A DNA stretch of 64,000 nucleotides from Magicicada septendecula. Lineage: Eukaryota; Arthropoda; Insecta; Hemiptera; Cicadidae. The stretch is from positions 357,775,802 through 357,839,801 of the forward strand of contig CM068374.1 of NCBI GenBank assembly GCA_034769895.1. Reading direction: 5' to 3'. A program made the position numbers and the translations under genes. The number at the start of each line of letters is the position of its first letter. Position 1 is the stretch's first letter. The notes under the pieces were generated by a model, which did not search any database, was not told the DNA's origin, and worked only from the letters and a program-made list of their open reading frames with translations. Shown in pieces: positions 57,358 to 64,000 of the stretch.

Positions 57358-58704
57358 CGACGGAAATTCGAAAAGTAAAGATATTTACCACAAATATTTA
57401 ACTCCTACTAGCATAGGGAAATTTTATTTTAGAAGTTGGTAGCACTGCCGTGTGGGGGGGGGGAGTGGAGAAGCGAGAAAGAATTTCCGTTCCTCAGTTT
57501 GATTGTTGTTGTTGACTCAGCGTCATGTTAAAATGAACCCTGCATGTCAAAATCCCGCCAGGTGCGAGTTGCGCTCAGTGATACGATTTTTTTCCGCGGA
57601 AGGCAATAGAGCAGCTGAGATTCATCGTTGACTTGTTGCAGTTTATGGTGAAGGTGTTATGACAAGACAGAATGTGACGAAGTGGGTTCATGAGTTTAAA
57701 GAAGGAAGAATGGAAATTCATGATGAGGAGAGGAGTGGGTGCCCTTCTGTTGTCAGTGACGGAGTTTTGCAAAAAATCAAGAACATTCGTAACAATCGAC
57801 GTTTGACAATTGACGAGTTTCACGAATTGTGCCCTGAAATTTCGAGAACAGTTTTGTACGATACACTTACAGAAAAGTTGGGGTATCGAAAACTTTGTGC
57901 TCGTTGGGTGCCCAAAATGTTGACGGATGAGCACAAATGGAACCGAGTTGCTTACGCTAAAGCTTTTCTCAAACGTTTTAATGACGAAGGTGAAGAGCTT
58001 TTGGACTGCATTGTTAGGGCGATAAAACTTGGGTTTCACAAACAACTTCAGAAACCAAACGACAGTCGATGCAGTGGTGACATACCCATTCACCATCAGT
58101 GAAAAAATTCAAAACTTCGCAATCGGCTCAAAAAATAATGGCGACAATTTTCTGGGACAGAAAGGGGCCACTTCTCGTCGAATTTATGGAACGAGGTGCA
58201 ACGATAAACGCTGCCAGTTACTGTGAAACTCTAAAGAAACTTTGTTGTGGCTTACAAAACAAGCGGCGTGGTTGACAAAAGTGTTGACAAAAGGTATGTA
58301 TTTTTTGCACGATAACGCCCGCCCTCATACAGCCCGAGCAACCCAGGAGTTACTGGATTCTTTTGGATGGGATGTTGCCCCACCTTCCGCATAGCTCTGA
58401 TCTTGCACCCAGCGAATATCACCTCTTCACCAAGCTACAGGATCTCTCGAGTGGGACACATTTTTCTAATGATGGCGAGGAGAAAAGATGCTGTGAAAAC
58501 TTGGTTGCGGAAGGTGGTGGGAGAAGTGTACAACACTGGTATACAACAACTTGTCCCAAGACTGCAAAAATGTATCGATCTTGACGGCGATTATGTCGAA
58601 AAGTAGTGTGAAATATACCTTCATGTATATATACTTTGTTTTGAAATACATGCATTTTTGAATGGTTTGTGAGCCTTGTATATTTACTTTTCGAACTTCC
58701 CTCG
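57358..58704 (+). mobile_element. mariner transposon, full length
   Basis: 1347 bp, flanked by TA (57356-57357, 58705-58706), with inverted ends CGACGGAAATTCGAAAAGTA and, reverse complement, CGAGGGAAGTTCGAAAAGTA. This is the usual size and structure for mariner. It lies in the intron, antisense to the host gene. Confidence 0.92.
57533..58606 (+). pseudogene. mariner transposase, inactivated
   Basis: Begins near the ATG at 57533. Helix-turn-helix part with RFFSAEGNRAAEIHR (one stop after it), then an open block 57659-58102 with MTRQNVTKWVHEFKEGR, RLTIDEFHELCPEISRT and RWVPKMLTDEHK. The first catalytic region (GDETWV in relatives) follows a one-base deletion near 58018 and reads GDKTWV. The second, LHDNARPHTARATQELL, is at about 58300-58350. 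After another shift, SSDLAPSEYHLF has Glu at the third catalytic position, where mariners carry Asp. It ends GDYVEK at 58606. At least three disabling changes. Confidence 0.88.
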
Positions 58705-58706
58705 TA

Positions 58707-59568
58707 CATTAATTCATAGTGACAATGGATTAATCTGATATCATCTAAAACTAGTAAACACTAATGTGACTACTGTAGGAACACTTTCACTTTATTACAC
58801 AAGTATCTGTTTTCCATGGTCAAGTTTCATATTCTACTCTAGCTGAATACCCGCGCTTCACTATGGTTACAAAAAAATGAAAAACTTTCAATCCAGCTTA
58901 TATTCAATGTGATAACTTTTACTATTTGACTAAATAAACAGGTTTACGATTAAAAGTAACTATCAAAATTCAGATGTAGGTTATTCTAGTAACCTGCAAG
59001 GTTTCACAGGAATTGGTTGAAAACATTCTTCAGAAAGTTGATTTTTGTTATAGATTTTGTGAAAGAATTCCTACGTTCACCCTCAAATGCTGGATCGTAA
59101 GTAATGGTTTTTGGTGTTCACAAAATTTCAGCATGAACCTAAAGAAGGTCTGCATACTTCATGTGGATTATACCTGATGCTGCCTATTGGAAAAGTGCAG
59201 TGTGGTCTTACTTACTCATAGAACCCAATATGGGGTTTATGGCATGGGAAGTTCATAACCAAGGTTGAATAGGATTAACTGGTAGAATATCCCGGAGAGG
59301 GAGAGGCATATGTCTTTGTTCAGTTCTGGAAAGCTATATATGAAAGTCTGTTTCCTTGTTTCACAGTTTTGTCCCAAATACCTGGATTAGTGCAGTTTAT
59401 TTAACGGCATATTCTTCAGGTTTCTGAAGCAAAGGTTTTTTCAATCACTGTATTAAAAGACATTGTATTGAGTTTGTTCTGCATAACACTGATTGGAGCA
59501 TATGAGAGAGCTCTGAAAAGCTTTTTTTAGTATGTGCAATGGCTACTCCACTTCACTTCTATACAGAT
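58707..59568. other. Intronic sequence, no feature
   Basis: No coding region. The gctgaatacccgcgcttcactatgg string at about 58841-58865 resembles worn tails of dispersed retroelements, but I could not assign it. Confidence 0.4.
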
Positions 59569-59570
59569 TA

Positions 59571-59989
59571 CGTGGGTTCAAAAAAAAGGCCTAATTTTTT
59601 AATAACACACCAACCTGCACAAGCAATGTGCTGCAAACTATTGGGCATGCCTAGCGACAGTTTTTGACAACAAACTGCCATTTAATCTGTTCTACCATAA
59701 GCATTAGTCTTTGAGCTATATCAGGTTGAGTGGAGACTTGTGCACGCTGTCCATTGGATTAATGACAAAGTGACTAAGAAAGACTTCTAAGAACAACAAA
59801 GTGCATATGAAACTTTGCAGTAAAACTAGATTAAAACTTTACAGAGACATCCTGCTTGTTCAACCAAGCATTTAGAGAGGCCTCCATGAGCAGAATGATT
59901 ATTTCAGGTGTTTAATTGTGCAGCTGGCTCTATGCACAGGCTGACATACTACACAAATAGTTCAGTCTTTTTATGAACAAAAAACATCT
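59571..59989 (+). mobile_element. Deleted mariner-like element, copy B
   Basis: About 419 bp, TA-flanked (59569-59570, 59990-59991), with worn inverted ends around ggttcaaaaaaaaggc and gactgaac...tgttcat. Shares long stretches with copy A at 44327 (tttgacaacaaactgc, ataagcattagtctttgagc, gcaggctgacatac) but lacks its second half. Confidence 0.68.
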
Positions 59990-60069
59990 TAGTTTTTTGT
60001 CTGATGAACTAGATATAAAGCTGTTTTAGTGATTTGGTGTCTGCTTTCCAATTCCTGTTTACAATGATT

Positions 60070-60990
60070 TAACTGGATTAACTCTATGAGCAACTTCAGC
60101 ACAGGTGATTGTTATGTGGTCCTTCTTCAAGAATTTTTCATTATGAACAATTTCCTGGTATTTTTGGAGTGCTGTCATATCTTACAGCAAAATGAAGATG
60201 ACACTGAAGAAGTTATGAGGAATCTTGAATGTAGTTACTCCCACCAATCTGAGGACTGAGGATCAAAGAAAAGTTATATCTTAACTCTTCATTCACCATG
60301 CCACAGATAATAATATTTCTGTTTGTATCTTTTGGTGAAAATGTGAATTCAGATTTTAATTTTGAGAAAGTCAAGATTCCACTTTTCAGCTCATTATAAT
60401 ATTTTATTTCAAGGCATTCTGAATCCATATAGATGCATCATATTCACTTTTAATTCTTATCGATATTATGATATCATAACATAGATATAGCAGGTTCAGT
60501 CAAAATGTTTACTTCAGAGTATTTTGATCTAATAATGTATTCTTAGAATGGTAGGACTGTATGTATGTGCCAATTAGATTGTCTCGTTTATTAGACAGTG
60601 CATGTGGACTCAGCCACAATTAGCATTCAGCAACCACACCTCTTCATTTCCAATTTTTTGCACATGACGTCTCACACCAGAAATTATGCGATTTAAAGAT
60701 TTACTTAAGTTTATATATAATGAGAAGTGCCATAAGCTGCACTGGAAAACACCAGCCTTCCCATATATCTGTGGAGCACTTTGAGGCTCATTGGCGTACC
60801 TTAAGATTAGATACTGAAAAAGTCCGTTTGAAATTGTATTTTCCATCACTGAAATATCTGTGCAAGAATTAAAAGTTTGGAAGTTCCACGAACCTAACCC
60901 AGTCCAAGAAATGAAGACTTCATTTAAAAAGAATGCCAAACTTGATATGAAGCCTTTCTCAAATGGTGTACAGAATGGTGGAAGCAAAAA
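60070..60990 (-). other. Unrecognised coding-like blocks inside the intron
   Basis: Three open stretches on the minus strand, in order: 60990-60610 (LLPPFCTPFEKGFISSLAF..., about 125 residues), 60428-60213 (ECLEIKYYNELKSGILTFSK..., about 70 residues) and about 60166-60070 (MTALQKYQEIVHNEKFLKK... then a stop). Splice-like borders are visible: AG before 60990 (cacttag), a GT after cagattg near 60242 and tgtaag before 60166. The composition looks like real protein, but I recognise no family. It could be a nested host gene, exons of a neighbouring gene or an old processed copy. Confidence 0.35.
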
Positions 60991-61838
60991 CCTTCTTCTA
61001 AGTGCTCAATAATAACATCAAATCATTACCCTCTCCTTTTCACATGTTTGTTAAATAGAAACAAATAAAATCCAACACAACAAAAAACATCTGGTTCACC
61101 AAACCATCATTCAATCACTGTTGTTGTATTTTGTATTCAAAATGACACATTTTTTAAAAGTAGGTACCTAATTAATTATCATGAAATCTGTTGCTTTTAC
61201 CTTTCATGTTGTATCCATCAACTTCCGGTTACTTTTCCTTGTGCGTTAACACTGGTAATTTTATTTATTTACTTATTTCCCACCCCAGCCCAAAATTTCC
61301 TTGGGGCTACGTAACTAACTCTCTCTCAGCGCCTTAACAGCACTTGGAGAACTGATCTTGAAACTTGAGAAATTCTAAAGAAAGTAATGTAATCATAAAA
61401 GCATCTACTCTCACAAAATATTTTGTTGATTTTCTGCGCCAAATTACCCCTAATAACACACAATATCCACTTCATGTCTCAACGTACATGTTTACATATC
61501 TTTATTAAAATGTCTACCCACTTTCTCATTATTCCATTACATTTTCACTATACACTTCTGATGGATTTCAGTAGAATTCATATTATTTGCATTTAAAATG
61601 GATTTAAGACTATATTTCATAGTCTGCAGCCCATTCATTTGTCTTAAAACATTTTAAATGCGTGAAACAAAATATACGTAGTGATTGTATCTTATGTAAT
61701 GGTTGTAGTAAGCCAACGTGGCACTTTAGCAACCATTTTTGGAAACGGTACACATTTTCCGAATATGCCTTGCAATATACAAAAAAAAGCTATGTTGTTC
61801 TGGTCCTGATAAGCAATATTCGCGACATTTTCACTTAC

Positions 61839-61988
61839 CCTTCACTATCCAGTACTTCCTTCAGGTTAGCTCTTGTAATCATATGATCATCACACTTGAA
61901 CCAGTGGTCATGCTGTTGCCTGATAAATGCAGTGTAGTGTCCTGTATCCAATGACCCATCATGATTAATAACCGCAAACAGTGAATAC
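61839..61988 (-). CDS. USP22/not: USP22/Nonstop-like deubiquitinase, penultimate coding exon
   Basis: A 150-bp minus-strand exon, phase 2 at both ends, encoding 49 whole codons: [19 protein letters not shown], then AFIRQ, HWFKCDD and [17 protein letters not shown] is the C19 peptidase histidine box and WFKCDD the following box that completes the active site. The sequence is that of USP22/Nonstop rather than other USPs (human YSLFAVVNHQG, FIRQHKDQWFKCDD, from memory). The acceptor is TAG after a (TG)n tract (61991-61989), the donor GTAAGT. Upstream exons with the catalytic Cys and the N-terminal zinc finger are not in the window, presumably beyond 64000. Confidence 0.93.
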
Positions 61989-62449
61989 CTACACACACAC
62001 ACAACAGTAACAACTTATGACATAGCCATGATGCGTAACATGTATAACAGTAACATGTAAATTCACAACACACACTTTATAATACAAGGCAACAGTAATC
62101 AAATCTCACTAGAGTTACAGATAGGGTTGCCATACGTCCTGAAAAAGCGGGATTGTCCTGAATTTGAGCATGTGTCCCGACGTCCTGGCTGAACTTTTAA
62201 AAATCCCTAAATGTCCTGAATTTTAAAAATCATAGCAAGTTATTTAAAATTTTGCCCGGGAGCAGCGTGTTTCCGCTTTGGTTATTATTGCTAAGCAGAC
62301 ATTTTACACGGTGCTCGACGTGGTTTCGGCATATTATCTGTCTTCAACATTGGTCTATTTTAGTTTATTTGCGTGTTTCTGTAATATACCATTCACGGAA
62401 AATAGTTATAAAGGTATTATTCACAAGTTGTAGTATTCAAAGTTGTATT

Positions 62450-63435
62450 ATGTCGAAAAAGAGACTTTCAAAATTCAACGAAACATGGACAAAAGATTTT
62501 CCATCGGTTAAGCGTGGAAGAAATGAACATGAAGCATACTGTGATTTGTGCAAGTAAGTAAATGAAAATAATATTCTGTGGTGTAATAGAATAGGTTAGA
62601 TTAGACATTTATAAGATTTATTTCAATTTACGAGAACGTGAAGTTAGTTCCGACCAATAACGTTCACTGCAGTTAATCTGAACAACCGTATTCACAATTT
62701 GGCCTATTTTTTAATAGGCCTACTTTTACTTTTATTCTCGTTAGAAATTATGGCTTAACTTCGAATTGTGGTCTTTTAGGTTAAGTTAAAAGGTTAAATT
62801 AGGTTAGCTTACATTAATTTATAAAGGATTACATAATGCTACTATGGTCACCCGTACCAACCTTAAGTGTTCAAGAAATCTTAAACAATCTGGATGATCA
62901 CACGAAGGCAGAGAATTTTCAGAAAGAAGCTGATGAATGTTATGAAACGTGTGACAAATATTTGCGGAAGTGGTTGGGTTCATTCACTGACTTAACATAT
63001 TTTAAATGGATGCTTTTGGAGGATGTTCCAACATGGAAAGGGCAAATAGAAGAGACTGTTAAATTTTTAATGAAACGGGGCCACAAAATTGATGATTCTA
63101 TGACATTTAACCAAGCATTGTGTTTGATAAACTTTGTTAAAGAAAAATTGAATAATGATGAAAATGATTTTGTATCCATGTTAGCTAGTAATAAATGGGT
63201 TCATTTTTTAAAGCAATGTAAATCCAGTGAGCAATATTATGAGTTGCTTAAATTGTCTCAGTTCTATTTCTGTTTACCTGGCCATAATGCACGTGTGGAA
63301 AGAATTTTTTCTTTAATGAATTCACAATGGACAGATGACAGAAATAGACTGAAAGTAGAATCTGTTAAATCAATATTATTGCTGCAATACAATTTTAAAG
63401 AAATATCTTGTCAGGAATTTCATGATTATATTTAA
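62450..63435 (+). pseudogene. hAT 3 transposase, N- and C-terminal parts
   Basis: The N-terminal part, 62450-62557, reads MSKKRLSKFNETWTKDFP and ends EAYCDLCK, a BED/zinc-finger-like start, directly followed by a gtaagt donor-like site. The C-terminal part, 62836-63435, is an open 199 residues with FYFCLPGHNARVERIFSLMN, then DRNRLKVESVKSILLL, the hAT dimerisation block. The catalytic centre between them is deleted, so it cannot act alone. Confidence 0.8.
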
Positions 63436-63806
63436 AAAAATGATGAGTTGCTAAAAAGTGTGTCATGTTCAGAATAGTATGATTGGTATCAGCATCAGGG
63501 CACTTCTGTGTCATAAATATCTTTAAGCAAAGGTAAATAAATGCTGTTTTTAGTTTTCATTTACTCGTGTTATTGAGAAATGAGTAATTCCACGTGAGCT
63601 GTCCCATCTGTTACTTAAAAATCTATGCAAATAACATTGAATATTATATAATTTCGGAGTGGTCTGTAAAGTAGGTATTTTACTTAAAGTATGATTTCTT
63701 ATTATTTCTCTATTTGATTTTTAACATTAACATCATATAAGAAGTGTGTCTTTTGGTAACGGACGGGACAGTTCACATGGAATTACCCAAATACACTCGT
63801 TGGAAC

Positions 63807-63944
63807 CATAGGCGTCGACTTTTGGTCTTGAGCATGGGGGCAAGGATGAAAATATTCAACATTTTTACGGGAGCAAAAACACGATTGCGTCCCCGTACCA
63901 CTATATGCACGGGGGCAAGTGCTCCCGTGGAGTCAGCGCCTATG
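63807..63944. mobile_element. hAT-type MITE nested in hAT 3
   Basis: 138 bp with inverted ends CATAGGCGTCGACT and, reverse complement, CATAGGCGCTGACT, flanked by a perfect 8-bp duplication gttggaac (63799-63806 and 63945-63952). No coding capacity. Interior inverted motifs (cgggagcaaaa/gggcaagtgctcccg) add secondary structure. Confidence 0.9.
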
Positions 63945-64000
63945 GTTGGAACTTGTCGATGTTGGTGTCCTGAATTTCATCCTGAACCTTATGGCAACCC

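Larger units (their letters stand above)
57291..61838 (-). other. Intron between the last two exons of the deubiquitinase gene
   Basis: About 4.55 kb, from donor GTAAGT at 61838-61833 to acceptor CAG at 57293-57291. It contains a mariner beginning 67 bp from the 3' splice site, a MITE at 59571-59989 and unexplained open frames at 60070-60990. Confidence 0.82.
62122..64000 (+). mobile_element. hAT transposon 3, internally deleted, reaching the window end
   Basis: Left end TAGGGTTGCCATACGTCCTG. The last bases of the window, reverse complemented, read GGGTTGCCATAAGGTTCAGG, so the element ends at or within a few bases of 64000. A possible left 8-bp duplication is gttacaga (62114-62121); its partner is outside the window. 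The transposase is plus strand and lacks its middle. Confidence 0.78.

Noticed and set aside
57131-57442. Plus-strand 103-residue frame
   Set aside because: Antisense across the last USP22-like exon and the start of the mariner; no recognisable protein.
61662-61886. Plus-strand 74-residue frame
   Set aside because: It overlaps the USP22-like exon on the opposite strand, where splice sites and motifs clearly favour the minus strand.
1-64000. CRISPR array, bacterial operons, tRNA or rRNA genes
   Set aside because: The only regular repeats are kilobase-scale LTR units, short tandem duplications and CA/AAT microsatellites. No ribosome-binding-site-led gene clusters and no cloverleaf or rRNA signatures were seen.

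Overview
This is eukaryotic, AT-rich, repeat-dominated DNA, most likely from an arthropod genome. Supporting signs are Penelope-like elements (PLEs) with GIY-YIG domains, Gypsy-type LTR elements with TGGCGCC-type primer sites, mariner/Tc1, pogo and hAT DNA transposons, and two introns-and-exons pieces of a USP22/Nonstop-like deubiquitinase gene. Frequent 'ataggcctac' motifs hint at a hemimetabolous insect such as a cockroach relative, but that is only an impression. No bacterial genes, CRISPR array, rRNA or tRNA were seen.

Region 1 (1-19952) is a head-to-tail array of one LTR element, period about 4.15 kb. Units begin at 1, 4155, 9897, 15648 and 19806. Neighbouring units share one LTR (LTR-internal-LTR-internal...). 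Each LTR is 1169 bp, preceded by a G-run polypurine tract and followed by a tRNA-primer-like TGGCCCCCGAAACGG. The interior carries a coiled-coil Gag-like stretch and an unrecognised cysteine-bearing reading frame; no polymerase is seen. Units 2 and 3 both contain the same 1572-bp pair of PLE 3' fragments with the same 13-bp target duplication, so they are copies of one ancestor.

Region 2 (19953-29180) interrupts the fifth unit. It is an imperfect palindrome with arms of about 4.1 kb (19958-24096 and 24245-28382) around a centre of about 150 bp. Each arm holds a Gypsy gag gene followed by a PLE in the opposite orientation. The right arm continues into leader, primer site and part of an LTR. 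The PLE 3' ends carry hammerhead-ribozyme-like cores.

Region 3 (29751-39351) is a second, minus-strand LTR element. Its 3' LTR was entered by the array and by a 3147-bp hAT transposon (29785-32931, perfect 8-bp target duplication). Its gag is degraded and its 5' LTR appears to be about 2.9 kb.

Region 4 (39352-57247) is a graveyard of old repeats: a PLE tail with a ribozyme-like core, a pogo/Tigger remnant, mariner relics, a LINE whose endonuclease was split by a hAT, another PLE fragment, a Tc1/mariner copy, MITEs and a LINE 3' end with RNase H.

Region 5 (57248-64000) holds the only recognised host gene: the last two coding exons (61839-61988 and 57248-57290, minus strand) of a USP22/Nonstop-like ubiquitin hydrolase. 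They are separated by a 4.5-kb intron containing a mariner, a MITE and unexplained open frames on the same strand. A deleted hAT with a nested hAT MITE lies upstream, up to the window edge.
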